Source of the DNA: Flavobacterium hibernum
GTDB taxonomy: Bacteria > Bacteroidota > Bacteroidia > Flavobacteriales > Flavobacteriaceae
NCBI RefSeq assembly: GCF_000832125.1
Contig: NZ_JPRK01000009.1
Coordinates: 124,001 to 188,000, forward strand
Direction: 5' to 3'
DNA length: 64,000 bases
Shown here: positions 17,192-25,723 of the stretch, piece after piece
Layout of the letters: each line of letters starts with the position of its first letter
Numbering within the stretch: the stretch's first letter is position 1
Made by a program: the position numbers and the translations under genes
Notes under the pieces: model-generated
What the model was told of the DNA's origin: nothing
The model's input: the letters and a program-made list of their open reading frames with translations, nothing else
Databases searched by the model: none

Positions 17192-18190
17192 ATGAAATCC
17201 TATTCAATTCAAGAAATCAATGAAGTTATCAAAGGCGTAATTTACGGCACTACTTCTCAGAGCATTACGGCAACAGAGCAATTAGAAAAAGCTACCACTT
17301 CAGAAATTTCTTTTATAGGAAACAAAAAATATGAAAAATATTGGTCTGCATCAAATGCATCAATTGCAGTTGTTAACGAGGATATTTCAATAGAACCTGG
17401 CGAAAACCGAGCTTTTATTAAAGTAAAAAATGCAGATTTGGCAATGTCTCAAATCCTTGCACTTTTTGCTCCACCTACTCCAATATTCCATAATAACATT
17501 CACAAAACCGCAACGGTTGATGAAACTGCTGTTATTGGTGAAGGAGCAAGAATTGGCGCAGGATGTTATATTGGTCCAAAAGTTGAAATTGGTGCTAATG
17601 CAACAATATATCCAAATGTGACAATTTTAGACGAATGCACTATAGGAAAAAATACTATTATTTGGTCGGGCACTGTAGTTCGTGAGCGTTGTCATATTGG
17701 AAATGATTGTATCATTCATCCAAATGCAACAATTGGAGCTGATGGTTTTGGATTTCGTCCATGTAGTGAAAAAGGTTTAGTTAAAATTCCACAAATAGGA
17801 AATGTTATAATCGGAAATGGAGTTGAAATTGGTGCCAACACTTGTGTTGATCGCGGTAAATTCAGCTCGACTGTTTTAGGAGATGGTTGTAAAATCGATA
17901 ATTTAGTACAAATTGGACATAATAGTAAATTAGGTAAATTTTGTATTATGGCCGGAAATAGCGGCTTAGCAGGTTCTGTAACATTAGGAAACGGTGTTAT
18001 TATTGGCGGAAGCGCCTCTATAAAAGATCACACAACTATTGGTGACGGTGCAATTGTAGGTGCAGGTTCTGGTGTAGTTGGAGATGTTCCCGCAGGAAAA
18101 ACAATGTTAGGTTATCCAGCTGTCGAAGCTCGTGATGCTTTAAAGCAATGGGCAATCTTAAAACGAATGGTTTGCGATTCTAAAAAATAG
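17192..18190 (+). CDS. lpxD: UDP-3-O-acylglucosamine N-acyltransferase (LpxD family)
   Basis: Adds the N-linked 3-hydroxyacyl chain to UDP-3-O-acylglucosamine in lipid A synthesis. 332 residues with the two-part LpxD layout: an N-terminal substrate-binding domain (to about residue 100, including TSEISFIGNKKYEKY) and a left-handed beta-helix of hexapeptide repeats, with the catalytic His in LVQIGHNSKLG. The usual lpxC/fabZ and lpxA partners are not adjacent. It may be the main gene placed alone or a second LpxD-like copy; the sequence cannot decide. Confidence 0.88.
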   Translation: MKSYSIQEINEVIKGVIYGTTSQSITATEQLEKATTSEISFIGNKKYEKYWSASNASIAVVNEDISIEPGENRAFIKVKNADLAMSQILALFAPPTPIFHNNIHKTATVDETAVIGEGARIGAGCYIGPKVEIGANATIYPNVTILDECTIGKNTIIWSGTVVRERCHIGNDCIIHPNATIGADGFGFRPCSEKGLVKIPQIGNVIIGNGVEIGANTCVDRGKFSSTVLGDGCKIDNLVQIGHNSKLGKFCIMAGNSGLAGSVTLGNGVIIGGSASIKDHTTIGDGAIVGAGSGVVGDVPAGKTMLGYPAVEARDALKQWAILKRMVCDSKK

Positions 18191-18211
18191 TCTACTCAAC
18201 ATAATAAATAC

Positions 18212-18240
18212 AAAAACAGAAATTCGCTTCTGTTTTTTTT
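18212..18240 (+). terminator. Terminator after lpxD
   Basis: AAACAGAA-TTCGC-TTCTGTTT hairpin continuing into a T run. Confidence 0.82.
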
Positions 18241-18359
18241 GTGCAAAATTTAAAGATCACAAACAGGTTTTTATTTCACTTCAAGATCATATTTATAGTG
18301 TCAATTTCAATTGATTTTGTAAATTAGCCAACAGTATTTTGTAAAAACATCAATATCTT

Positions 18360-19988
18360 ATGGATTTAAACTTCAATAAAAACGAAGATCACAATAAACT
18401 CTTACTTTCTGAATTAAAACAAAAATTTGCCAAAGTTAAATTGGGCGGAGGAGAAAAACGTATTCAAAAATTACATGCCGAAGGTAAAATGACGGCTCGT
18501 GAACGTATTGCTTATCTACTGGATGAAAATTCAAAAAGTATCGAAATTGGAGGATTTGTTGGAGAAGGAATGTACGCAGAACACGGCGGTTGTCCGTCTG
18601 GTGGTGTAGTTATCAAAATAGGATATATAAAAGGCAAACAATGCATTGTTGTTGCCAATGATGCTACTGTAAAAGCAGGCGCATGGTTCCCGATAACGGG
18701 CAAAAAAAATCTGCGTGCTCAGGAAATTGCAATGGAAAACAGATTACCCATCATCTATTTAGTAGATAGTGCGGGGGTTTATTTACCGCTTCAAGACGAA
18801 ATTTTCCCTGACAAAGAACATTTTGGTAGAATCTTCAGAAACAATGCTCAAATGAGCAGTATGGGAATTACTCAAATCGCAGCCGTAATGGGAAGTTGTG
18901 TTGCAGGTGGAGCCTACTTACCAATTATGAGCGACGAAGCCTTAATTGTAGATAAAACAGGAAGTATTTTCCTTGCTGGAAGTTATTTAGTAAAAGCAGC
19001 AATTGGAGAAACTATCGATAATGAAACTTTAGGTGGCGCAACTACACATTGCGAAATTTCCGGAGTGACAGATTATAAAGCCAAAGATGACAAAGATGCT
19101 TTAGACAAAATCAAAAATATTGTAGACAAAATTGGCGATTATGATAAAGCTGGCTACAGCCGAATAAAAGCCGAGAAACCAACGTTAGAACCAAAAGACA
19201 TTTACGGAATTTTACCAAAAGCCCGAAACGAGCAATATGACATGATGGAAATCATCAATCGCTTGGTAGACAATTCAGAGTTTGAAGCTTACAAAGACGG
19301 TTACGGTCAAACTATTATAACTGGTTACGCCAGAATTGATGGCTGGGCAGTTGGAATTGTAGCCAATCAAAGAAAAGTAGTAAAAACCAAAAAAGGCGAA
19401 ATGCAGTTTGGTGGTGTTATTTATTCAGACAGTGCAGATAAAGCAACACGTTTTATTGCCAATTGCAATCAAAAGAAGATTCCTTTAGTTTTTTTACAGG
19501 ACGTTACAGGTTTCATGGTAGGATCAAAATCTGAGCAAGGAGGAATCATTAAAGATGGTGCAAAAATGGTAAATGCTGTGAGTAACTCTGTTGTTCCAAA
19601 ATTTACTGTTATTGTAGGTAATTCTTATGGTGCAGGAAATTATGCTATGTGTGGTAAAGCTTACGACCCTAGATTAATTTTTGCTTGGCCAAGTGCTGAA
19701 CTAGCTGTGATGGGTGGAACTCAGGCTGCAAAAGTATTAGCACAAATTGAAGCTTCTTCGCTTAAAGCGAAAGGAGAAATTGTTGATGAAGCTAAAGAAA
19801 CAGAGTTATTCAATAAGATAAAAGCACGTTACGACGAACAAACTTCTCCTTACTACGCAGCGTCAAGATTATGGACAGATGCTATTATCGATCCTTTGGA
19901 TACACGTACATGGATATCTATGGGAATTGAAGCCGCAAACCACGCTCCTATTCAAAAACCTTTTAATTTGGGTGTTATTCAGGTTTAG
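18360..19988 (+). CDS. Acyl-CoA carboxylase, carboxyltransferase (beta) subunit, MccB/PccB family
   Basis: Transfers carboxyl from biotin to an acyl-CoA; 542 residues, usual length. Oxyanion and CoA-binding features: EGKMTARERIAYLLD, ECH-like ACGGG-type turns in VMGSCVAGGAYLPIMSDEA, and the C-terminal half LQDVTGFMVGSKSEQGG followed by IVGNSYGAGNYAMCGKAYDP and AWPSAELAVMGG. The FMVGSKSEQGGIIKDGAKMV stretch resembles methylcrotonyl-CoA carboxylase more than propionyl-CoA carboxylase, so leucine degradation is favoured. The biotin-carrying alpha subunit is not in the window, so the partner is encoded elsewhere. Confidence 0.88.
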   Translation: MDLNFNKNEDHNKLLLSELKQKFAKVKLGGGEKRIQKLHAEGKMTARERIAYLLDENSKSIEIGGFVGEGMYAEHGGCPSGGVVIKIGYIKGKQCIVVANDATVKAGAWFPITGKKNLRAQEIAMENRLPIIYLVDSAGVYLPLQDEIFPDKEHFGRIFRNNAQMSSMGITQIAAVMGSCVAGGAYLPIMSDEALIVDKTGSIFLAGSYLVKAAIGETIDNETLGGATTHCEISGVTDYKAKDDKDALDKIKNIVDKIGDYDKAGYSRIKAEKPTLEPKDIYGILPKARNEQYDMMEIINRLVDNSEFEAYKDGYGQTIITGYARIDGWAVGIVANQRKVVKTKKGEMQFGGVIYSDSADKATRFIANCNQKKIPLVFLQDVTGFMVGSKSEQGGIIKDGAKMVNAVSNSVVPKFTVIVGNSYGAGNYAMCGKAYDPRLIFAWPSAELAVMGGTQAAKVLAQIEASSLKAKGEIVDEAKETELFNKIKARYDEQTSPYYAASRLWTDAIIDPLDTRTWISMGIEAANHAPIQKPFNLGVIQV

Positions 19989-20109
19989 CTTTTTACAAAT
20001 CATCAAAATAAGTTAAATAAATAGTAAAAAACTTGTTTTCAACTACTTAAAAATACGTATATGATTAAAAATTAGTAACTTTATGTATAATTTTTAATCA
20101 CGTAGTATC

Positions 20110-20532
20110 ATGGAAAATGTAAAAAGTTTGAATAAATGGGCTAATGCGCACACTTATTTACCAGTAGATTTAGTACGTATTGTATTGGGTGTTTTTTTAT
20201 TTATGAAAGGAGTTTCATTTGTAACAAACGTTCAATACCTGCATGATTTAATTTCTCCAATTGATCACTTTGGAGGCGGAATGTTTTTATTACATTACAT
20301 TGCGCCCGCCCATATGATTGGAGGTATAATGATTGTTTTTGGGCTACTTACCCGCTGGGCAATTGCAGCTCAATTACCAATACTTTTTGGAGCAATCCTG
20401 ATCAATTTCATGGGACACATGCACTCCGAAAGTTTAGTTTTAGCTATCGTAGTTTTATTGGTTTGTATGTTCTTTTTGTTTTATGGAAGCGGAAAACATT
20501 CGGCTGATTATTATTTTAAAATGCAACAATAA
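20110..20532 (+). CDS. DoxX family membrane protein
   Basis: A 140-residue inner-membrane protein with four hydrophobic segments. The DoxX family signature is in VDLVRIVLGVFLFMKGVSF near residue 20, with GGIMIVFGLLTRWA and the final LVCMFFLFYGSGKHSADYY. Biochemical function is unclear for most DoxX proteins; some associate with oxidative-stress systems or quinones. It follows the carboxylase gene after 121 bp and is probably separate. Confidence 0.85.
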   Translation: MENVKSLNKWANAHTYLPVDLVRIVLGVFLFMKGVSFVTNVQYLHDLISPIDHFGGGMFLLHYIAPAHMIGGIMIVFGLLTRWAIAAQLPILFGAILINFMGHMHSESLVLAIVVLLVCMFFLFYGSGKHSADYYFKMQQ

Positions 20533-20652
20533 CCTTGTTTTATCCTCAACTAGACCTCTTAAATGTTGAGGATAAAATAATAACATTAGAATTAAAGTTA
20601 ATTAATTCTTTAAAATTTCTTTAATTGTCTTTTATGAGTTAAATTCGCGACC

Positions 20653-21000
20653 ATGAATTGGATTCGTAAGACTATTATTTTTGTATCACTTTTGATTATC
20701 GCCTTTTTTGCTTCACAAGCAAACGAGTTTGGTATGCAAAAAATCGAAAATAAAAAGACAGACACCAATTTTTCAATAGATCACTCAGACTCTTTGGCTT
20801 TTATACAGCCACAAGCAAGTTATCAATTTGTAGGCAATATCAAAACAAGCTATCCGGCTATCATCAAAAGTTTTGATTATTTATTGGTAGTAGATCCTCT
20901 TCATCAAGCAGTACATTCAACATCAAACTTTGCAAATCAATTTGCAACACAGGGCAAAAAAATCCTTTTAATGCTCTACCCCTTTCATTTTTTCTGGTAG
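20653..21000 (+). CDS. Uncharacterised small exported or anchored protein
   Basis: 115 residues, not recognised. The N-terminus has a signal-anchor (WIRKTIIFVSLLIIAFFASQA); the middle is polar; the end is abruptly hydrophobic and aromatic (KKILLMLYPFHFFW). The frame is intact. A -7-like TAAATTCG (20640-20647) lies five nt before the ATG, so the message may be nearly leaderless. Neighbours give no clue to function. The AT-rich surroundings leave some doubt, but the clear signal segment supports a gene. Confidence 0.62.
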   Translation: MNWIRKTIIFVSLLIIAFFASQANEFGMQKIENKKTDTNFSIDHSDSLAFIQPQASYQFVGNIKTSYPAIIKSFDYLLVVDPLHQAVHSTSNFANQFATQGKKILLMLYPFHFFW

Positions 21001-21111
21001 AAATTTCATGAACCTTTGGAAGAAAAATCTTTATTCTCCCAAACAATAAACTGCTTTCGACCTGAAAGCTGTTTACTATTTCATTTATAACCTATCAATT
21101 TTAAAGACAAA

Positions 21112-21582
21112 ATGGAAACAAGTGTAACCATAATTGGTATTGTGATCGCGATCATAGTAGCCATTCCAATATATTTTTCTGCGCGTACAAGTGCCGCAAA
21201 CAAATCAAAAATATTAAACATAAAAAAGAAGTTCAATCCAACTCATCCTGAAGATTTTGATTTGACAGAGTCGCAAAGCAATAAAACGCTAACAATTGAT
21301 CAAAAAAACAGGAAATTTATTTTAATGAATTTCAACCCAAATCAACAAGAATCGACTTATGTTGATTTAAAAAATGTATCTGCGTGCAAGTTAGTTCTAA
21401 CTACTGACGGAAATTCAGATACTATTTTAAAAATCGATTTTGAATTTCAGGATAAAGAAACTTCTAAAAAAATTACAATCCCATTCTATGATTTTGACGA
21501 CGACCGCATTAAACAAATAAGCGCGTATCAAGATCATATGTTTGCAAAAAAATGGCTTAAAATCATTCAAGATTCTATTTAG
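21112..21582 (+). CDS. Uncharacterised membrane-anchored protein
   Basis: 156 residues, not recognised. One N-terminal membrane helix (VTIIGIVIAIIVAIPIYFSA) is followed by a soluble cytosolic domain rich in beta-prone segments (KTLTIDQKNRKFILMNFN, YVDLKNVSACKLVL, ILKIDFEFQDKETSKKI, ITIPFYDFDDDRIKQI). The order suggests a small PH-like or beta-sandwich domain; this is inference from the alternating pattern. A terminator follows. Confidence 0.75.
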   Translation: METSVTIIGIVIAIIVAIPIYFSARTSAANKSKILNIKKKFNPTHPEDFDLTESQSNKTLTIDQKNRKFILMNFNPNQQESTYVDLKNVSACKLVLTTDGNSDTILKIDFEFQDKETSKKITIPFYDFDDDRIKQISAYQDHMFAKKWLKIIQDSI

Positions 21583-21602
21583 TGTTAGTTATTTAATTCA
21601 GT

Positions 21603-21635
21603 AAAAGAGGCTCATTTTTGAGTCTCTTTTTTTTT
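21603..21635 (+). terminator. Terminator upstream of hemN
   Basis: AAAAGAGGCTCA-TTTT-TGAGTCTCTTTT hairpin with a T run. Confidence 0.85.
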
Positions 21636-21640
21636 ATAAT

Positions 21641-21684
21641 ATGATATTTGTCATTTTATTTCCTGCATGGATACTCTAATTTTG
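21641..21684 (+). promoter_or_regulatory. hemN promoter with FNR-like site
   Basis: ATGATATTTGTCAT at 21641-21654 (centre 21647.5) and an exact -7 box TAATTTTG at 21677-21684 (centre 21680.5), 33 bp apart centre to centre. This puts the site near -41, where class II activators bind. The box lies inside the longer ORF, which supports the start at 21706. Confidence 0.72.
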
Positions 21685-21705
21685 AGCAATCCAAAATGCA
21701 CTTTT

Positions 21706-23070
21706 ATGAAAATTTCCCTTACACAAAAATACAATGTACCTGGTCCAAGATACACAAGTTATCCAACCGTTCCGTACTGGAATGAAAGTAATTTTAGTGA
21801 TCAAAAATGGATTAAGTCTTTTCAAAAATCATTTTCAGAAAGTAATTCACAAAACGGAATAAGTTTATATATACACTTACCCTTTTGCGAAAGCATGTGT
21901 ACTTTTTGTGGATGCAACAAACGTATTACCAAAAATCATTCGGTAGAAGAAACTTATATAAAAGCTCTTTTGAAAGAATGGAGTTTATACTGTAAATTAC
22001 TTCCCGAAAGACCTATTATTAAAGAAATTCATTTGGGTGGAGGAACTCCAACGTTTTTCTCAAAAAACAACTTAGAACATCTAATAAATGGTATTTTTAG
22101 TTTTGCTGAAAAAGCCGAAAAACATGAATTTAGTTTTGAAGGTCATCCCAATAATACAACTTACGAACAATTAAAAAAACTATATGATCTTGGCTTTCGC
22201 CGAGTAAGTTTTGGCGTTCAGGATTATGCCGAAAAAGTTCAAAAAGCCATTCATCGAATTCAACCTTTCCATAATGTTGCAAAAGTAACTTTTTGGGCAA
22301 AAGAAATTGGTTATACTTCTATTGGTCATGACATCATTTTTGGTTTACCTTTCCAAACCATTGATGATATTATTGATACTGTCGAGAAAACAAACTCATT
22401 AAAACCAGATCGTTTAGCATTTTACAGTTATGCACACGTACCTTGGATTAAAGGAAACGGACAACGTGGATTCAATGAAGAAAATCTTCCAAAAGATGCC
22501 GAGAAAAGACAACTGTATGAGATTGGAAAACAATTACTTTCTAAAAACGGTTACCACGAAATAGGAATGGATCATTTTTCGTTCCAAACTGACAGTTTAT
22601 ATAAAGCAGCTCAAAACAAAGAATTACATCGAAATTTTATGGGTTATAGTGCGTCAAAAACACAACTTATGATTGGATTAGGCGTATCATCAATTAGTGA
22701 TAGCTGGTATAGTTTTGCTCAAAACACTAAAAACTTAGAAGACTATTACCAATTATTAGAATGGGACAAATTACCTATTGTAAAAGGTCATATTTTAGAT
22801 AATGAGGATTTAATTATCCGTAAACACATTTTGAATTTAACATGTGAATTTGAAACTTCCTGGAGCGATGAATCCCTTTATTTTAAAGAAATTCCTAGTA
22901 TTTTACTTGATTTAAAAGAAATAGAAAACGACCAGTTAATTGTAATTGAAGAAAATAAAATTAGAATTACTGAAGCCGGAAAACCATTCGTGCGCAATAT
23001 CTGTATGGCTTTTGATTTGCATTTAAAAAGAAAATCACCGGAAACAAATTTGTTTTCGATGACGGTTTAA
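21706..23070 (+). CDS. hemN: Oxygen-independent coproporphyrinogen III oxidase
   Basis: Radical SAM enzyme that decarboxylates coproporphyrinogen III to protoporphyrinogen IX without oxygen, in haem synthesis. From the start at 21706 it has 454 residues. The N-terminus KYNVPGPRYTSYPTVPYW matches HemN. The 4Fe-4S motif is CESMCTFCGC, and HLGGGTPTFF is the SAM-binding Gly motif; VSFGVQDYAEKVQKAIHRIQ is also characteristic and separates it from HemW. The ORF extends to 21667, but the promoter lies inside that stretch. It converges with the cbb3 operon tail. The FNR-like promoter site fits a low-oxygen role. Confidence 0.93.
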   Translation: MKISLTQKYNVPGPRYTSYPTVPYWNESNFSDQKWIKSFQKSFSESNSQNGISLYIHLPFCESMCTFCGCNKRITKNHSVEETYIKALLKEWSLYCKLLPERPIIKEIHLGGGTPTFFSKNNLEHLINGIFSFAEKAEKHEFSFEGHPNNTTYEQLKKLYDLGFRRVSFGVQDYAEKVQKAIHRIQPFHNVAKVTFWAKEIGYTSIGHDIIFGLPFQTIDDIIDTVEKTNSLKPDRLAFYSYAHVPWIKGNGQRGFNEENLPKDAEKRQLYEIGKQLLSKNGYHEIGMDHFSFQTDSLYKAAQNKELHRNFMGYSASKTQLMIGLGVSSISDSWYSFAQNTKNLEDYYQLLEWDKLPIVKGHILDNEDLIIRKHILNLTCEFETSWSDESLYFKEIPSILLDLKEIENDQLIVIEENKIRITEAGKPFVRNICMAFDLHLKRKSPETNLFSMTV

Positions 23071-23091
23071 TAATCGTTTAATTTATTGGAT

Positions 23092-23793
23092 TTAATGGCA
23101 ATTTGGCGTTGCCTGAACGAACAAACTCATATTAGAAGGGGAAATGTAAGGAATTCCTAATCCTAATCCTCTAAGGATAAATAAAACACCAATAATTACT
23201 GCTAAGTAAGGAATAGCTTTTTGAATTTTATTTCTAAAAGGAAGTCTAATTAATGAATTTATATAAACTACAAAAGTCATTAAAGGTAAAGTTCCTATTC
23301 CGAATAAAACCATGTACAAAACTCCTAAACTTGCACTTTGCATTGCAATTGCGCCAAATAAGGCAACATAAACCATTCCGCAAGGCAAAAACCCATTTAG
23401 TAAGCCAATCGTAAAAAGAGATTTATAACTCTTATTTTTAAACTGATTTCCTAGACTTGATTTTATCTTTGAAATGACTTTATAAACTGGTTTTGAAAAA
23501 TTGTATTTTGAGAATACTTTCTCAGGTATTAAAACCACCAATATCATAGCTAAACCAATAAAAATTGATATTTTTTGCTGAAGTCCAGCTAGGAAAAAAC
23601 CTCTTCCAAGTAATCCAAAAATCAACCCTATAGTTGCGTAAGCAGTCAAACGTCCAAGATGATAGGTAATAATTTGAGTAGCTTTTTTAGCTTCATTTTT
23701 ATGATCTACAGGCAGCATCATAGCGATAGGCCCACACATTCCAATACAGTGCAGACTGCTAATCAGACCAAATATAAAAGCTGAATATAACAT
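23092..23793 (-). CDS. SafE/TauE-type membrane protein at the end of the cco operon
   Basis: 233 residues with about six membrane helices, of the sulfite exporter TauE/SafE superfamily subgroup that accompanies cbb3 oxidase genes. The first helix carries HCIGMCGP (a His-Cys-x3-Cys pattern), and another Cys sits in LLNGFLPCGMVYVALFGA, reminiscent of the DsbD transmembrane family. These Cys/His residues in membrane helices suggest copper or thiol handling during oxidase assembly, not sulfite export; this is inference. It starts six nt after ccoH and ends the operon. Confidence 0.85.
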   Translation of the reverse strand: MLYSAFIFGLISSLHCIGMCGPIAMMLPVDHKNEAKKATQIITYHLGRLTAYATIGLIFGLLGRGFFLAGLQQKISIFIGLAMILVVLIPEKVFSKYNFSKPVYKVISKIKSSLGNQFKNKSYKSLFTIGLLNGFLPCGMVYVALFGAIAMQSASLGVLYMVLFGIGTLPLMTFVVYINSLIRLPFRNKIQKAIPYLAVIIGVLFILRGLGLGIPYISPSNMSLFVQATPNCH

Positions 23794-23799
23794 GCTGAA

Positions 23800-24249
23800 T
23801 TAATTTACATAAATAACCTCCTTTGACAGGTATTTTTTACCATTATATTGCCACTCCATATTAACATCCCAACGTCCTTTTACCAATTTATCTTTGGGAA
23901 TTAGTAATACTGAATTTGTTAGCGCAATTTGGGTGTTAAAATCAAATTTCTTGTTTGACGGACGATATAACAATATATTTCCTTTTACTTTATCACTTTC
24001 AAAAGCAGCAGGAAAACTAACTTTCACTCCACTTTCGTTATAAGCGATGGAAGGTTTCTGCTGTAAATCGTGAGCATTTTGTACACGTGCCATTTCTTCT
24101 TGAAAATGTGAATCGTGTTTGTAATACTCCTCTACAACCAAATCGTTGTCGTACTTACTATTCGATTGCACTTCAAAAACGAAATATAAAATAAAGGTCA
24201 TAAACAATGCAAATGCAATGACAATTCCTGTTCCCCAATTGATTTTCAT
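23800..24249 (-). CDS. ccoH: FixH/CcoH family assembly protein
   Basis: 149 residues with one N-terminal membrane helix (WGTGIVIAFALFMTFILYFVF) and a periplasmic beta-sandwich typical of FixH. The segment DLVVEEYYKHDSHFQEEMAR matches the family. It supports assembly or stability of cbb3 oxidase, working with the copper ATPase CcoI. It lies 44 nt after ccoG and six nt before the safE-like gene. Confidence 0.88.
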   Translation of the reverse strand: MKINWGTGIVIAFALFMTFILYFVFEVQSNSKYDNDLVVEEYYKHDSHFQEEMARVQNAHDLQQKPSIAYNESGVKVSFPAAFESDKVKGNILLYRPSNKKFDFNTQIALTNSVLLIPKDKLVKGRWDVNMEWQYNGKKYLSKEVIYVN

Positions 24250-24293
24250 ATTTCTATATTTTAATTGTTAGTGGTCAAAATGGCATTTAATTT

Positions 24294-25712
24294 TTAGTTA
24301 AAACTTCTCGGACCTAAAAAGTTTGTTGTTGTAGTTTCAAGCAATTCATTGCCATTGTAAACACCTATTTTAACTTTTGTTTTATCACTTTCTAAAATTG
24401 CTTCGTTTATTTCTATAAACAATGTTCCTTGAGAAATTCCTTCTTTTGCAACTTTAAAATGTGTTTTTCCAACATTTTTTATCTCACCTTTCTGGTCAAT
24501 TAACTCAAAATGAATATCATTATAATCTTTCATTGTTTTGTTGACAATTTTATAGGTATACACATTACTGATTTTGTCTCCTTTGTGTTGAAAAAGCTGT
24601 CCTGGTAAACGTAAAACAATTGCTTCTACATCTGTTCTTAAAAACAACATTCCAACAAAAACACCTAATAAAATAATCAAGACTGCCGTATAACCTTTCA
24701 TCCTGGCGGTAAACTTAAAAGGTGCTTTTTTCTCAATTTCATCTTCAGATGCATATCGAATAAGCCCCTTAGGCAACCCAACGCTATCCATAATAGTGTC
24801 GCACTCATCAATACATGCTGTACAGTTTGTACATTCTAATTGTGTACCGTTTCTAATATCAATTCCCATTGGGCAAACATGCACACATTGGTGACAATCA
24901 ATACAATCACCTTTTCCGGTTGTTGCTCTATCTTCTTTTTTATTGAATTTAGCGCGACCTACTTCTTTTTCTCCACGTACAAAATCGTATGCAACATTAA
25001 TGGATTTATTGTCTAAAAGTACGCCTTGTAATCTTCCGTAAGGACAAGCGATAATACAAACCTGCTCGCGAAACCAAACAAAAACAAAATAGAAAACACT
25101 TGTAAAAATAAGTAATGCAATAAAGTTACTTGATTGCTGAATTGGCCCTTGTTCGACCATTAAAAACAATTGATCACTACCTACTAAATAAGCTAAAAAT
25201 ACATTTGCAATTCCGAACGAAATCAGAAAAAAGACTGTCCATTTAATGACTCTTTTTCTAATTTTCTCAGCATTCCATTCCTGTCTCGCTAATCGTAATT
25301 GTGCTCCACGATCGCCATCAATCCAATACTCTATTCGTCTAAAAACCATTTCAAGAAAAATCGTCTGTGGACAAATCCAGCCACAAAAAATTCTTCCAAA
25401 AACAACAGTAAATAAAATGATAAACACTATACCAACGAGCATTGATATTACAAAAAGATAAAAATCCTGCGGCCAAAAGGGAAATCCAAAAATATTGAAA
25501 CGTCTTTCTATAATATTGAACATCATAAATTGATTTCCGTTTACTTTTATAAAAGGATTTGCAATTAAAATAGCTAGTAAAATATAACTAACTATTTTGC
25601 GATATTCATAGAATTTACCAGACGGTTTTTTAGGAAAAATAAACTTCCTCTTACCACCTTCATCAATAGTTCCAATGGTGTCTCTAAAATCTTCGTCTGG
25701 TAAATTTGACAT
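24294..25712 (-). CDS. ccoG: Cytochrome c oxidase accessory protein CcoG (polyferredoxin)
   Basis: Iron-sulfur membrane protein, thought to reduce copper for delivery to the cbb3 oxidase. 472 residues with about five helices. Cys motifs: FCGWICPQTIFLE and CIIACPYGRLQG (NosR/NapH-like), then a double ferredoxin set, CIDCHQCVHVCPMGI and CTNCTACIDECD, with four Cys in each. The C-terminus is an immunoglobulin-like periplasmic domain. The order (after ccoP, before ccoH) is standard. Confidence 0.95.
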   Translation of the reverse strand: MSNLPDEDFRDTIGTIDEGGKRKFIFPKKPSGKFYEYRKIVSYILLAILIANPFIKVNGNQFMMFNIIERRFNIFGFPFWPQDFYLFVISMLVGIVFIILFTVVFGRIFCGWICPQTIFLEMVFRRIEYWIDGDRGAQLRLARQEWNAEKIRKRVIKWTVFFLISFGIANVFLAYLVGSDQLFLMVEQGPIQQSSNFIALLIFTSVFYFVFVWFREQVCIIACPYGRLQGVLLDNKSINVAYDFVRGEKEVGRAKFNKKEDRATTGKGDCIDCHQCVHVCPMGIDIRNGTQLECTNCTACIDECDTIMDSVGLPKGLIRYASEDEIEKKAPFKFTARMKGYTAVLIILLGVFVGMLFLRTDVEAIVLRLPGQLFQHKGDKISNVYTYKIVNKTMKDYNDIHFELIDQKGEIKNVGKTHFKVAKEGISQGTLFIEINEAILESDKTKVKIGVYNGNELLETTTTNFLGPRSFN

Positions 25713-25723
25713 GATTACAATTA

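Noticed and set aside
18301..18314. TCAATTTCAATTGA upstream of the carboxylase as an FNR-type site
   Set aside because: It lacks the TGAy-N4-rTCA core, and the downstream TATTTTG is one base short of the -7 consensus.
18360..19988. Specific label propionyl-CoA carboxylase beta
   Set aside because: Several stretches look more like methylcrotonyl-CoA carboxylase, and the alpha subunit is absent, so only the general name is given.
20653..21000. Frameshifted remnant because of the odd hydrophobic end
   Set aside because: The frame is continuous, the signal segment is good, and no homologous sequence continues in another frame.
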